Part shown: positions 35,549-44,959 of the stretch, piece after piece
Numbering within the stretch: position 1 is the stretch's first letter
Layout of the letters: every line of letters starts with the position of its first letter
Assembly: GCF_019800665.1 (NCBI RefSeq)
Contig: NZ_JAHVKO010000003.1
Location: 310,001 to 374,000 of the forward strand
Direction: 5' to 3'
DNA: 64,000 nucleotides
DNA from: Microbulbifer agarilyticus
GTDB taxonomy: Bacteria; Pseudomonadota; Gammaproteobacteria; Pseudomonadales; Cellvibrionaceae
The notes under the pieces: model-generated
The model's database searches: none
Seen by the model: only the letters and a program-made list of their open reading frames with translations
Told to the model about the DNA's origin: nothing
Program-made: the position numbers and the translations under genes

Positions 35549-36931
35549 ATGCGCCATCTGTACACCTGGTTTTTCCGACTCACCTTGCCACTGATGCTGC
35601 TGCACCTCTGGTGGCGGGGGCGCGCCGACCCTGCGTATCGCAAACGCTGGAGTGAGCGTTTTGGTCTGGTGCCCTCGCGACCGGGGGCTCGCCGCCGCTG
35701 GCGCGAGCGTTTTGGTCTGGTGCCGGACCGGGCCAGTCGTGCCCCCTTGATCTGGATTCACTCGGTATCCGTAGGGGAGACCCTGGCGGCAATACCCTTA
35801 ATCAAGGAGTTGGCGGCGCGGCACCATCAATGGCAGTGGTTGGTGACCACTACCACGCCCACCGGATCACAGCGTGTACACGATGCCCTTGAACCCATTC
35901 TCAATGGTCGGCTTCTGCACTACTACCTGCCGTTTGATTTACCTGAATGCCTCACTCCGTTTCTCGATGCGCTGCGCCCTAACGTACTGGTGAGCATGGA
36001 AACCGAGCTGTGGCCGAATATGCTGGCGCTGTGTGACAGGCGTAATATCCCGGTGGCGCTGGTCAATGGTCGGCTGAGCGAAAAGTCTGCGCGGGGCTAC
36101 CGACGGTTCCCTCGTTTGAGCCAGGAAATGATGAGCCATATTACCCGGGTATTGGCGCAATACCCTGCCGATGCATACCGCTTCTCTGAGCTTGGAGTAG
36201 AGCCCGAGCGGGTATCTGCGGTGGGTAACATCAAGTTCGATTTGTATATCGGATCCGGTTTGATCAGCGAGGCTCAGGCACTCTCCCATCAGTGGGGGCA
36301 CTCCGGTGGTCAGGCTGATGAGGATGGGCGCATCGGACAGCAGGGGCGTCCGGTATGGCTGGCCGCCAGTACTCATGCGGGTGAAGATGAAGTGGTGCTG
36401 GACGCGTTTGAGCGGCTGCGGGTTAGCTTCCCGGACCTGCTCTTGGTGCTGGTCCCGCGACACCCGGTACGCTTTGATAGTGTGGCGCGCATGTGCCGTG
36501 AGCGTGGTTTGCGTACGGTGCGGCGCAGTGATGGCGGTGTGCCGGCGGCGTCTGACCAGGTATTGCTGGGCGACACCATGGGAGAATTGCTGCGTTTCTA
36601 TGGCGCGAGTGATGTCGCATTTGTCGGTGGCAGTCTGGTGCCTGTTGGTGGACACAATATGATTGAACCAGCTGCGTGGGGGGTGCCGGTGGTGTGTGGC
36701 CCGCATCTGCACAACTTTAGTGTGGTCTCCGACCTGCTGAGGGAAACTGGTGGCCTCAGGGTTGTGGATGATGCAGAGCAGATGGCACAGCAGGTGGCAA
36801 GTTGGTTGGAGGATTCGGCAGGCCGTTTCGAAGCGGGTATCCGTGCGCGGGAGGTCGCGGCGCAGAATAGCGGTGCATTGGAGCGCACCGTCGAGGCAGT
36901 AGAGTCTCTGATGCGCATGAATAAGCGTTAA
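35549..36931 (+). CDS. waaA: 3-deoxy-D-manno-octulosonic acid (Kdo) transferase
   Basis: Inner-membrane GT-B enzyme adding Kdo to lipid IVA, the start of LPS core. It has 460 residues from the ATG that opens the usual MRHLYTWFFRLTLP anchor; an upstream ATG at 35486 is also possible and has a somewhat better ribosome site. Typical motifs: IHSVSVGETLAAIPLI, VTTTTPTGSQRV, MGELLRFYGASDVAFVGGSL and GGHNMIEPAAWGVPV. Just after the anchor a segment is duplicated in tandem, RWSERFGLVP and then RWRERFGLVP, 17 residues apart, which homologues have once. A bidirectional terminator follows. Confidence 0.93.
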   Translation: MRHLYTWFFRLTLPLMLLHLWWRGRADPAYRKRWSERFGLVPSRPGARRRWRERFGLVPDRASRAPLIWIHSVSVGETLAAIPLIKELAARHHQWQWLVTTTTPTGSQRVHDALEPILNGRLLHYYLPFDLPECLTPFLDALRPNVLVSMETELWPNMLALCDRRNIPVALVNGRLSEKSARGYRRFPRLSQEMMSHITRVLAQYPADAYRFSELGVEPERVSAVGNIKFDLYIGSGLISEAQALSHQWGHSGGQADEDGRIGQQGRPVWLAASTHAGEDEVVLDAFERLRVSFPDLLLVLVPRHPVRFDSVARMCRERGLRTVRRSDGGVPAASDQVLLGDTMGELLRFYGASDVAFVGGSLVPVGGHNMIEPAAWGVPVVCGPHLHNFSVVSDLLRETGGLRVVDDAEQMAQQVASWLEDSAGRFEAGIRAREVAAQNSGALERTVEAVESLMRMNKR

Positions 36932-36944
36932 TCATATTCGATAC

Positions 36945-36979
36945 AAAAAAGGCCGGATGAGTATTCATTCGGCCTTTTT
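36945..36979. terminator. Bidirectional terminator between waaA and a GT gene
   Basis: The 15-base stem AAAAAGGCCGGATGA / TCATTCGGCCTTTTT (one wobble pair) with a 4-base loop lies between converging genes. Confidence 0.9.
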
Positions 36980-37006
36980 CTTTTGCGCATCACACTTTCG
37001 AAGTGA

Positions 37007-37906
37007 TCAGTGCTTGTCGGTCGCCTGCCGCACACTGCTGCGAATCTGGGTATTCAGTTTGCTGCCGGTATAGCGGCCCTTGCTGATATGGCGAATGCGA
37101 TACACCGAGGGGATATCCAGCGGCGTCCCCTGGGTGCCCAGTAACCAGCGGAAGGCGCGGTCTTCGTGGGCCTTGCACCAGCGCTCAGCTGGTTTCTGGT
37201 AGTAGCTGAGCGCGTCGCAGTAGCCACCGGCACGTGCCATATCCCCGTGTGCGATCTGCAGGGGACCCGTCGCGCGGTCGCGGGTTTGTTCGACAAACCG
37301 GGAGTCGTCGATGTCTGCGAGTTGTACGTCATTTGGGTCGAAGTTCAGCATGGGGTCGTCGTCTTCCAGCAGCGAGGTAATGCGCTCGCGCTCGGGGAAT
37401 ACCAGGCTGTCGGTGCGGCCCTGTAGCAGTTCCGCCAGCTGATCCAGGCAGTTTTCCCGAAACATCAGATCGCAATCGGTAAACCAGATCCAGTCCGCTT
37501 TGGTGGCGAGCGCCGCCTGGTTGCGGCCGATAGCACGGCGGTACAGGGACTCCTTGGGCAGTTCGCACCAGTTCCAGGTGATACCCGGAATCTGTTGCTT
37601 GCCGAAAAAGGCCAACACCGCTGCAGTGCGGGTATCTTCGCTGTTGTAGTACACGGTCATGGTTACCGTGGCCTTGGTCGGCGGGAACAGTACCAGCGAA
37701 CTCAACTGATAAATCAGAAAATGTGAGTACTGCCAGCAATGGCTGACAATTTCGATATTCAACACGCCGGTACGCGCGGCGCGCTCACTGCTGCCCGGCA
37801 ACGGTTTCTGAAACAGGGAAGGTGGCACCAGGCCGCTGGCGGCCAGCCGCAGGAAGCGGCTGACGATGGGATCGGACCAGTGTTTGTTAACTTGCGATGC
37901 ACTCAT
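37007..37906 (-). CDS. Glycosyltransferase family 2-like (GT-A fold) protein
   Basis: A 299-residue GT-A-type glycosyltransferase. After an N-terminal arm of about 80 residues come TMTVYYNSEDTRTAAVLAFF, a lysine/arginine-rich substrate region, and the DxD-type motif in KADWIWFTDCDLMFREN. The C-terminal part has the acidic HEDRAFRWLLG expected to hold the catalytic base. It is 46 bases downstream of another GT2 gene on the same strand. Its ribosome site is weak. It probably acts on LPS core or an attached glycan; sugar unknown. Confidence 0.85.
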   Translation of the reverse strand: MSASQVNKHWSDPIVSRFLRLAASGLVPPSLFQKPLPGSSERAARTGVLNIEIVSHCWQYSHFLIYQLSSLVLFPPTKATVTMTVYYNSEDTRTAAVLAFFGKQQIPGITWNWCELPKESLYRRAIGRNQAALATKADWIWFTDCDLMFRENCLDQLAELLQGRTDSLVFPERERITSLLEDDDPMLNFDPNDVQLADIDDSRFVEQTRDRATGPLQIAHGDMARAGGYCDALSYYQKPAERWCKAHEDRAFRWLLGTQGTPLDIPSVYRIRHISKGRYTGSKLNTQIRSSVRQATDKH

Positions 37907-37952
37907 GGGCGTCTTTCAACTGTAAAAAATGGGATGTCGGAGTCGCTATGCG

Positions 37953-38789
37953 CTATTCCGCGCGGTAGCCGGCTTCGGTGAGCTGGCGAATACCCTGCGG
38001 GGTCTCAATGATGCCTTCTTTGGCCACGTGCAGACGCAGGGCCTTGTTGCGCGCGACAATTTCCGGGTCGGCATAGCCGCGCGGGTGATCCAGGTGGATG
38101 CAGATCGCATCAAAGCGCACATGGCGCGGCTTGATACCGGCGTTCTCCAGGCGCACGCCAAATTCACGATCCAGGCCGCCCCAGGCCATGCGCTCGTCAA
38201 ACCCATTTACCTTGAGGATGTCTTCTCGCCATGCGGAGGCATTGGAGCCTTTCAGGTTGCAGGCGGTAGGGGTCATCCGGTTGAGTAGCGGCGCCCAGCG
38301 TCGCGTGGCGCGCAGCTTAAGGGTTTTGCGGCGGTGCTTGAGACCGTTGGCACGCAGCCACTGGTAGTCGAAGCAGCGTCCGGACTCGATATCGTCGCGG
38401 GTAATGGCCTCGCTGGTACTCATAGGCAGCTTGAAATAGCTGCCTGACAGGAAATAGCCGGGTTCGGCGCGGTCTTTGTGCACTGCGAGGAAGTCTTGGC
38501 GCGGGATACAGTCGCCGTCGGTGAACACGACGTAATCACCGCGGGCACTGAGGATCGCCTTGTTGAGAATGCGGCACTTGCGGAAGCCGTCATCTTTTTG
38601 CCAGATGTGACGAATATTCAGGCCAGTATCTTCCCGTACCCGCTCGATCAGGGCGGCGGTTTCCGGGGTGGAACCGTCGTCGGCGACGATGACCTCGTGA
38701 GGTTGCTCGCTCTGGCAGTTGTAGCCCCACAGTACCTTCTCCAGCCACTCGGGTGAGTTATATGTGGTCATGATGACTGACTGGTTCAT
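37953..38789 (-). CDS. Glycosyltransferase family 2 protein
   Basis: A 278-residue GT2 enzyme with a clear GT-A core: SVIMTTYNSPEWLEKVLWGY, EVIVADDGSTPETA (nucleotide site), KCRILNKAILSARGDYVVF, and the DxD motif TDGDCIP. NGFDERMAWGGLDREFGVRL carries the likely catalytic acidic residues. The ATG with GGAG upstream is chosen over a longer frame. It is the first gene of a two-gene minus-strand run with the following GT, and is separated from the next island gene by a non-coding gap. Confidence 0.92.
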   Translation of the reverse strand: MNQSVIMTTYNSPEWLEKVLWGYNCQSEQPHEVIVADDGSTPETAALIERVREDTGLNIRHIWQKDDGFRKCRILNKAILSARGDYVVFTDGDCIPRQDFLAVHKDRAEPGYFLSGSYFKLPMSTSEAITRDDIESGRCFDYQWLRANGLKHRRKTLKLRATRRWAPLLNRMTPTACNLKGSNASAWREDILKVNGFDERMAWGGLDREFGVRLENAGIKPRHVRFDAICIHLDHPRGYADPEIVARNKALRLHVAKEGIIETPQGIRQLTEAGYRAE

Positions 38790-39166
38790 GGGGTCTCCAC
38801 AGAAAAACGTCAAATAATGTGTGCGAATTGTATAGAAAAGTGCTTGATTCGGGCGCTCAGTTAGGCCCTAAAGCGTGCTCTTCGATTTGGAGTGCTCAGG
38901 CCGGCCACAGTCGGTGATGGCGGAACGTTGGGTCATAAAGGCTCCAAGTGAAATTCGCGGAGCCGGATCCCTAGCTTAAAAGCGGGCAATTCTAAGGAGT
39001 TGGGGCAAGATTTGCACTTCGGAATGTTGAAAGTCCGACGTGCCACACACTTATTTTTGCGTTGGAGGGCTTAGCGATTGTGTGCGGAGGCTGGTAATCT
39101 AGCGTGAGGCGACAGGAGTTAGTTCGCCGCTGAAGATGATTCCCACGGAATATTAGGGGGCAGAAC
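38790..39166. other. Non-coding gap between divergent glycosyltransferase genes
   Basis: No gene is seen in these 377 bases. Divergent transcription means it should hold promoters for both sides. On the minus strand TACAAT (near 38833) is a possible -10 element, without a convincing -35. The ribosome site of the plus-strand gene (AGGGGG) lies at its right end. No repeat or terminator stands out. Confidence 0.4.
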
Positions 39167-40063
39167 ATGCATATCTTCGTATTTTCTTACAATCGCAGCG
39201 CCCAGCTGGAGAACTGTATTCGCTCCATCGAGGCCTGCGCACCTCACTGCCAATTGACCATTATCGATGACGGTAGTGGTGATCCCGCGACGCAAGCGGT
39301 GCTGCGGAAGGCGGCTCAGCGCCATCAGGTGATTGACCGTACATCCGAGTCTGGACACAAGTTGGGCGGCCTGTATGCCAATATGCAGGCGGCCTATGAG
39401 ATGGCCCATGCGGATGAGCTGATGTGCTTCCTGCAGGACGACACCCAGATGGTCAGGCCGCTGACCCGAGAGGATATTGAGGTGCTGCGGACCAGTTTCG
39501 CCAGTCAGCCGGACCTCGGTTTTATCTCCCCCGCTTTCGTGCGCGGTATTTCCCTCCGGAAAAAGGTGGATCGGGATTTCCGCTTTGATGCCGAGCGCAA
39601 TTTCTGGTTCTGGTACCCGCGTAAGCGTTCCACCGGGACCTGGTTCTCCGCACTGTTGATTGCCGACCCCAAGCGCCTGCGTGAACACAACTGGCAGTTT
39701 GAAGTGGGTGAGTCGGTCAATAACCGTCGTGCAGCCAAGATGTTTTGCCGTATGGCTCGCATGCGCGTGCCCTTCGCCATGTGGTTGCCGAACGGTGGGG
39801 CGTATCGCGGCAAGCAGAAGTCCCTGGCATTGCGGTTTGGCGAGTGGGCGCGCAACTGCGGTCTCTATCCGCTGCAGGTGATGTCCGCAAACGAAGTCGA
39901 TAGCCTCGCTCAGTCTTCTCCTGTGCGTCTGCCGGTGGCCGAAGAATTCCTCAAAACCGATGAGAAGGTGAAACAGCCTTGGGCTTATGATCCGATGCAG
40001 GGGGCCGGCTGGCTGAAACTGCTGGATCGCATTGAGCGCAAGGTGCGGAATTTATTTGCCTGA
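39167..40063 (+). CDS. Glycosyltransferase family 2 protein
   Basis: A 298-residue GT-A-fold enzyme: HIFVFSYNRSAQLENCIRSI, a nucleotide site in CQLTIIDDGSGDPAT, and QDDTQM in the place of DxD. The C-terminal part is basic and lacks a membrane segment, so the protein is probably peripheral on the inner face of the inner membrane. Located 5' of kdkA and on the same strand, it may act on LPS inner core, but sugar and linkage are not readable. AGGGGG precedes the ATG. Confidence 0.88.
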   Translation: MHIFVFSYNRSAQLENCIRSIEACAPHCQLTIIDDGSGDPATQAVLRKAAQRHQVIDRTSESGHKLGGLYANMQAAYEMAHADELMCFLQDDTQMVRPLTREDIEVLRTSFASQPDLGFISPAFVRGISLRKKVDRDFRFDAERNFWFWYPRKRSTGTWFSALLIADPKRLREHNWQFEVGESVNNRRAAKMFCRMARMRVPFAMWLPNGGAYRGKQKSLALRFGEWARNCGLYPLQVMSANEVDSLAQSSPVRLPVAEEFLKTDEKVKQPWAYDPMQGAGWLKLLDRIERKVRNLFA

Positions 40064-40180
40064 TCCGCACCTTAGCGGGATAACGGCACTGGGGTGCTGG
40101 CTGTGCAACGGTTAGAATGGGCAAAACATGGTTAGGTTGTGCTTCGGGCTGGGCCGGTAAGCACGTTTAGGGAGTCCCCC

Positions 40181-40933
40181 GTGGGGTATCAGCAATTCAC
40201 GCACCAGCGCGCCACCGTCATTTATGACGATGAGATGCTTGGTGCCGACTGTGAAAAAATATTTCGGGCTGATTGGCTCGCGGCGAATTGCGGAAGTGCT
40301 GAGGTAGAACGCGGCAAGGCGGTGATGTTCTCCTATGCCGGCCACGATCTGGTATTTAAGCAGTATCACCGCGGCGGGCTGGTCGGGCGTGTGGTGGAAA
40401 AATCCTACCTGTATAGCCGCCTGCCCAATACCCGGGTATGGCGGGAATTCCATATGCTGCGTGAAATGCGCGATCTTGGGCTACCGGTGCCGCGCCCGGT
40501 CGCCGCACGCTGTGTGAGTGTGCCGCCTCTGGCCTATCGCGGTGCCTTGATTACCGAGCGAGTACCTAACTCTGAGACATTGGCCCAGGTGTTATGTAAG
40601 GGACCTATGGGTGAACCTCTATGGCAGTCACTGGGCCAATTGATCGCGCGTTTTCATCAGCAAAACGTGTATCACGCGGATCTCAATGTTCATAATATTT
40701 TGTTGGCTGGCGCTGATGGCAGGGAGCCGAGCTGGTACTTGATCGACTTCGACAAGGGAGCGATTCGCAATCCCCTTTCGCGGCAGGATGCGGACAGTAA
40801 TGTGGCACGCCTGCGGCGCTCGCTGGACAAAGAGCTGGGGCGGTTGCCGGGGTTCCAGTTCAGTGAGCAAGACTGGCAGGCGTTGGAAGGCGCATATCGC
40901 AACGCCCGCTTAGAGCAAGGTCAGAATAAATAA
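40181..40933 (+). CDS. kdkA: Kdo kinase
   Basis: Phosphorylates the 4-position of Kdo on Kdo-lipid A. It has 250 residues in the KdkA/WaaP-like protein-kinase fold: the nucleotide-binding lysine in HDLVFKQYHRGGLVGR, the catalytic loop VYHADLNVHNILL and the metal-binding WYLIDFDKGAIRNP. A GTG start at 40181 is supported by AGGGAG 6 bases before it; an upstream in-frame start lacks a ribosome site. Family members occur where a single phosphorylated Kdo replaces a second one. With waaA it defines the inner core. Confidence 0.92.
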   Translation: MGYQQFTHQRATVIYDDEMLGADCEKIFRADWLAANCGSAEVERGKAVMFSYAGHDLVFKQYHRGGLVGRVVEKSYLYSRLPNTRVWREFHMLREMRDLGLPVPRPVAARCVSVPPLAYRGALITERVPNSETLAQVLCKGPMGEPLWQSLGQLIARFHQQNVYHADLNVHNILLAGADGREPSWYLIDFDKGAIRNPLSRQDADSNVARLRRSLDKELGRLPGFQFSEQDWQALEGAYRNARLEQGQNK

Positions 40934-40981
40934 GGCGGGCTGGTGGCCCTCGCCGTAACGGGAGCCGCCATTGTCTACTTG

Positions 40982-42004
40982 TTAAACCGCGTAGTACTCC
41001 CGGTACCAATCCACGAATCGCTGCACGCCATCCACCACGCTGGTGTCCGGGCGATAGCCCACCGCATGCTCCAACTTGCCGGTATCCGCATGGGTATCGG
41101 GAATGTCTCCCGGCTGCATCGGCAGCATTTCGCGAATCGCCTTTTTCCCCAGCGCTTGTTCCAGCGCATCGATATAGTCCGACAGCTGCGCGGGATTGCC
41201 GTTGCCGATATTGAATACCCGGAAGGGGGCGTTGCTGGTGGCTGGCTCCGGCTGTGCGCTGGACCAGTTTGTATCCGGCGCCGCAACTTGATCACTGGAC
41301 TTGATGACACCCTGCACGATGTCGTCGATATAGGTGAAGTCACGGGTGTGGTGGCCGTGGTTAAACACCGGGATCGGCTTGCCTTCGAGGATCAGGCGGG
41401 TGAACTTGAATAGGGCCATGTCCGGGCGCCCCCAGGGGCCGTATACGGTAAAGAAGCGCAGACCGGTGGTGGGCAGGCGGAATAGGTGGCTGTAGCTGTG
41501 CGCCATTAGTTCGTTGGCGCGTTTGGTGGCGGCGTAAAACTGCAGCGGGTGGTCCACGCCGTGATCTTCACTAAACGGCATGGTGGTATTGCCGCCGTAA
41601 ACACTGCTGGTGCTGGCGTAGCTCAGGTGCGGCGTTTTGGCCTGACGGCAGACTTCCAGCAGGTTGGCGAAACCCACCAGATTGCTCTCCACATAGGACT
41701 CCGGGTGCTCGATAGAGTGGCGCACCCCGGCCTGAGCGGCCAGATGGATTACCCGGTCGAACTCGTGCTCGGCAAAGCAGCGATCCAGCGCCGCGCGATC
41801 AGCGATATTGGCGCGCACAAACTGGTAGGCAGCCCCGTGTTGCTGGGCGGTGCTTTCCAGCTTCCGCAGGCGGTCTTCCTTGAGGCTGGTTTCGTAGTAA
41901 TCATTGACGTTGTCGATGCCTACGATTTCATCGCCGCGGGCCATCAGAGTGCGGGCAACGTGGAAGCCAATAAAGCCGGCGTTGCCGGTGATCAGATACT
42001 TCAT
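40982..42004 (-). CDS. NAD-dependent epimerase, probably UDP-glucuronate 4-epimerase
   Basis: A 340-residue extended short-chain dehydrogenase/reductase: Rossmann motif [20 protein letters not shown], the Ser/Thr site [13 protein letters not shown], and catalytic Tyr-x3-Lys in [36 protein letters not shown] is typical of UDP-glucuronate 4-epimerases (capsule protein I type). With Ugd at the other end of the island it would give UDP-galacturonate for LPS core or O-antigen. It is convergent with kdkA. Other UDP-sugar 4-epimerase activity cannot be ruled out. Confidence 0.88.
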   Translation of the reverse strand: MKYLITGNAGFIGFHVARTLMARGDEIVGIDNVNDYYETSLKEDRLRKLESTAQQHGAAYQFVRANIADRAALDRCFAEHEFDRVIHLAAQAGVRHSIEHPESYVESNLVGFANLLEVCRQAKTPHLSYASTSSVYGGNTTMPFSEDHGVDHPLQFYAATKRANELMAHSYSHLFRLPTTGLRFFTVYGPWGRPDMALFKFTRLILEGKPIPVFNHGHHTRDFTYIDDIVQGVIKSSDQVAAPDTNWSSAQPEPATSNAPFRVFNIGNGNPAQLSDYIDALEQALGKKAIREMLPMQPGDIPDTHADTGKLEHAVGYRPDTSVVDGVQRFVDWYREYYAV

Positions 42005-42120
42005 GGATGTCTTGAGCGCAGTTCAGGGTGGTAAACGGGCATTTGGCTAGTGTAGTCAGTGGCGCGCAGAAACCGGCAATTTCCGATCGAACCGCGGGCC
42101 AGCGCATTTTGCCCAGGCCG

Positions 42121-42151
42121 AAAAAAGGCCGGCACTATAGCAGTACCGGCC
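42121..42151 (-). terminator. Terminator of tolC
   Basis: Read on the minus strand: GGCCGGTACT-GCTAT-AGTGCCGGCC followed by six T. It lies 55 bases after the tolC stop, so tolC is not read into the epimerase gene. Confidence 0.88.
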
Positions 42152-42205
42152 CTGTATTTCTGCGCGCAGTGCGCAATATCGGCTTTTATCCAGCCTTTAT
42201 TCGAC

Positions 42206-43735
42206 TTACTTGCTAAAGCCCGGGGCGCCGCTATCGAGGATATGCGCGCGGGATACCGGAATGCTCGGGTTCAGGCTGGCGTCCAGCTCCTGCAGGTCGT
42301 CCGGACCCAGCAGGCCCGCAACCAGTTTCAGGTTCAGGGTGTTCAGGATGTAGTCGTACAGCGCATTGGCGTAATCGGTCTGGGAGAGTGCCAGGGTACG
42401 CTGCGCCAGCAGCACATCGACAATGTTACGGGTGCCAACCTCATAGCCCGCCTGAGTGGCATCCAGTGCACTTTTCGCGGAGATCACCGCTTGCTCACGG
42501 GCTTCAACACGGCTGGTGTCGGTGGTCACCGCGCGGTGCAGGGTGCGGGTATCCTGAATGGTGTTGCGCTCGGTCAGGTTGCGCAGGTCCTGGGCCTGAA
42601 ATGCCTGGTTGCGCGCTTCGCGACGGCTCGCGCTCAAGCGGCCGCCAGAGTAGATCGGCATTTCCAGGGTGATCGCTGCAACCTTGGTCTCGATTTCTTC
42701 GTCGACGGGAAGCTCCGAGGTGAAGGGGTCGAAATCCGGGAAGCGGGTGGCGCCGGAGCTTTTGCCGTCGCGATGAAGCTTGTCGTACGCCAGTGAGCCG
42801 TACAGCGTCGGCAGGTGGTCGGCTGCTGCAGCGCGGGCATTGTAGCGTGAAGCATCCGCCTGCAGGCGCGCGGCCTTCAGGGTGAAGTTGTTGGTCAGTG
42901 CGAACTCCACCCAGGCGGCGCGATCAACGGGGTTGGGTGGCGCGACGGTAAAGGTGTCTTGCAGGGGGGCCACATCATCGTGGTCCTTGCCGGTGAGCAC
43001 CGACAGCGCATCGAAGCGGCTCAGCAGGTCATCCTGTGCGGTGAGGCGGCGGGCCACAGAGCTGTCATAGGCAGAGCGGGAGTCGTAGACGTCGGTGATC
43101 GCCGTCAGTCCCACTTCAAAGCGCTGCTGGGTTTGCTCCAGCTGTTTGGCAAGGGCCTCTTCCTCGGCAATGGCCGCATCCAGTACGTCGTGGGCGCGCA
43201 GCACGTCGAAGTAGGCGCTGGCCACACGCAGCATCATGTCCTGCTGGTTGGCACTAAACTCTGCTGCCGCCTGTTCGCTCACTGTTTTGCCTTGCTTGTA
43301 ACCAAACCAGGCAGGCAGGTCGAAGATGGCCTGGTCCAGACGCGCACCGTAGTTAAAGCTATCGATGTTGGTGTCGCCAGAGGCGGTACCGTCGATCAAG
43401 TCCGGTTGCGGACACAGGCGTGTACCGTCGGGGCAGGTTTGTGTCAGGGAGTCCGAATTGGTGCTGATCGTACGGTAGTCTGCACTGGCATTGATTTGTG
43501 GGAGCAGTGCCGAGCGGCCCAGGTTCTGCGCTTCCAGACCGGCGCGGTAGGCGGCGCGGTCGGCAGCCAGCTGCGGATCGTTGTCCAGGGACTGCAGGTA
43601 AATTTCCCACAGGGTATCGGCCTGCGCCTGCACGGCACTGAGGCCAGCCCCCAAACCTAATACGGTCGCGGCGAGCAGAGATTTCATCGGGCGGCTCAGT
43701 TTGCGAGCGATGGGCCCTTTTGCACTTCTTGTCAT
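42206..43735 (-). CDS. tolC: TolC-family outer-membrane channel
   Basis: A 509-residue outer-membrane factor; trimers form the exit duct of type I secretion and RND/MFS/ABC efflux pumps. A basic N-terminus and signal peptide (cut near AVQAQA|DTLWEIYLQSL), then two OEP repeats (about 40-260 and 270-480) with the typical LWEIYLQSLDNDPQLAADRA, YEVGTRNIVDVLLAQRTL and NLVAG-like end. AGGAAA upstream favours the ATG at 43735; a second ATG 16 codons on is possible. No pump genes adjoin, so it is a general TolC. A terminator follows. Confidence 0.93.
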   Translation of the reverse strand: MTRSAKGPIARKLSRPMKSLLAATVLGLGAGLSAVQAQADTLWEIYLQSLDNDPQLAADRAAYRAGLEAQNLGRSALLPQINASADYRTISTNSDSLTQTCPDGTRLCPQPDLIDGTASGDTNIDSFNYGARLDQAIFDLPAWFGYKQGKTVSEQAAAEFSANQQDMMLRVASAYFDVLRAHDVLDAAIAEEEALAKQLEQTQQRFEVGLTAITDVYDSRSAYDSSVARRLTAQDDLLSRFDALSVLTGKDHDDVAPLQDTFTVAPPNPVDRAAWVEFALTNNFTLKAARLQADASRYNARAAAADHLPTLYGSLAYDKLHRDGKSSGATRFPDFDPFTSELPVDEEIETKVAAITLEMPIYSGGRLSASRREARNQAFQAQDLRNLTERNTIQDTRTLHRAVTTDTSRVEAREQAVISAKSALDATQAGYEVGTRNIVDVLLAQRTLALSQTDYANALYDYILNTLNLKLVAGLLGPDDLQELDASLNPSIPVSRAHILDSGAPGFSK

Positions 43736-44230
43736 TACGTTTGCTTTCCTATGACAGCTGCGGTCTTCAAGTTTTCGGTGGCGTCTTGGGTGACGACATG
43801 GGCAGCCCGCTCCTGCGGTGCTGCGTTATACCCCGCTCCACCTTTTGCGCGAGCGTTGCTGTATACGCGCAAAAATCGGTTTTGGAGCCAGTCTGTTGTG
43901 TGCTCTGAAGGCAGCGCTGGCTTCGCCCGTATTACTCAATGTTTCCGTTAGGGACGGCGTTCGAGTCTGCGGTCGCGAGAGTGTACCGTCCGCCTGCGGG
44001 AGCGTCGAGGCGACGCCTTGGGCAAATTGGTATATCTTCGTTAAACGGACGCGAATGTGCGTCCAGTGACCAATTTCGAGCCTTTCAGCGGGCTTTACGT
44101 CGTTTCCGCTCCATCTGACGCGACAATGTCGCCAATTGGATGCAGGGAGTACATAAACCGCCCGTATACCGGTGAAAATGTATCTCCGGTTAGGGCGGGG
44201 CCGAGTGTGAGGAATCAGTAAAGGCGGGAC
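43736..44230. other. Non-coding gap between tolC and the pqi operon
   Basis: The 495 bases separate divergent genes and hold no open frame with a convincing ribosome site or protein-like composition. It should contain both promoters; no clear -35/-10 pair, operator or structured RNA was found by eye. The pqiA ribosome site (AAGGCGGG) lies at its right end. Confidence 0.5.
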
Positions 44231-44959
44231 ATGGAGCAGTTTTCTCGGCACGAAGAGCAGCCTGAATTGCACGAGGTGGTCTGGAAGCGGGCCTGCCATC
44301 AGTGCGACCTGTTGCTGACGCGCTCCCACGCGCCAGTGGGCCAGCGGCTGCAGTGCCCCTGTTGTGGCGCAGTGCTGCATCGCAACATGTATCGCAGTGT
44401 GGCGCATACGGCTGCGCTGAGCCTGACGGGGTTGTTGCTGTTTATTCCCACCGCAACACTGCCTCTCATTGAATTTTCGTTATTTTCATTTGGCGCCGAA
44501 AACACCCTGATGAATGGGGTTATGGCCCTATTTGCGGCGGGTTATATCTGGCTTGCCTCTATCGTGCTGTTTTGCAGTGTGCTGGCACCGTTAGCCAAGT
44601 TTTTACTATTGGGATTTATTTGTTGGGGCAGCGCCTGGGGCAGCATGGCGAAGCCAGTGGCAAAAGCGCTGCGCTGGTACCACCATTTGCAGGAATGGGG
44701 GATGCTCGATGTGTATATGTTGGGCATCCTGGTGGCCTTGGTGAAGATGTCGGACCTGGGAAAGATGACGATTGAGCCAGGTCTCTACTGTTTTGCGGCG
44801 ATGATGGTCATTTCCAGCGCGACGACGGTATCGTTCGATGCCGAAACTGTGTGGGCGCGACTTGCCCGCCACGCCCAGATTCCGCGCAAGCCGGTGGTGG
44901 AGCCGGAGGACGATGCAGACGACGATCCTGAGCAGGGCTCGGGGGAGGGGGTCGCGTGA
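44231..44959 (+). CDS. pqiA: Paraquat-inducible protein A, N-terminal-type subunit
   Basis: A 242-residue inner-membrane protein of the PqiA family, partner of MCE proteins in lipid trafficking between the membranes. It opens with a zinc-ribbon-like pair CHQC ... CPCC (about 22-45) and has four membrane segments (FIPTATLPLIEFSLF, YIWLASIVLFCSVLAPLAKF and so on). E. coli PqiA carries two such halves in one chain; here they are two genes overlapping by 4 bases. The tail is rich in Glu and Asp. Confidence 0.9.
   Translation: MEQFSRHEEQPELHEVVWKRACHQCDLLLTRSHAPVGQRLQCPCCGAVLHRNMYRSVAHTAALSLTGLLLFIPTATLPLIEFSLFSFGAENTLMNGVMALFAAGYIWLASIVLFCSVLAPLAKFLLLGFICWGSAWGSMAKPVAKALRWYHHLQEWGMLDVYMLGILVALVKMSDLGKMTIEPGLYCFAAMMVISSATTVSFDAETVWARLARHAQIPRKPVVEPEDDADDDPEQGSGEGVA

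Noticed and set aside
43720-44069. Small plus-strand frames in the tolC-pqiA gap
   Set aside because: Several short overlapping frames with no ribosome site and protein-unlike composition.
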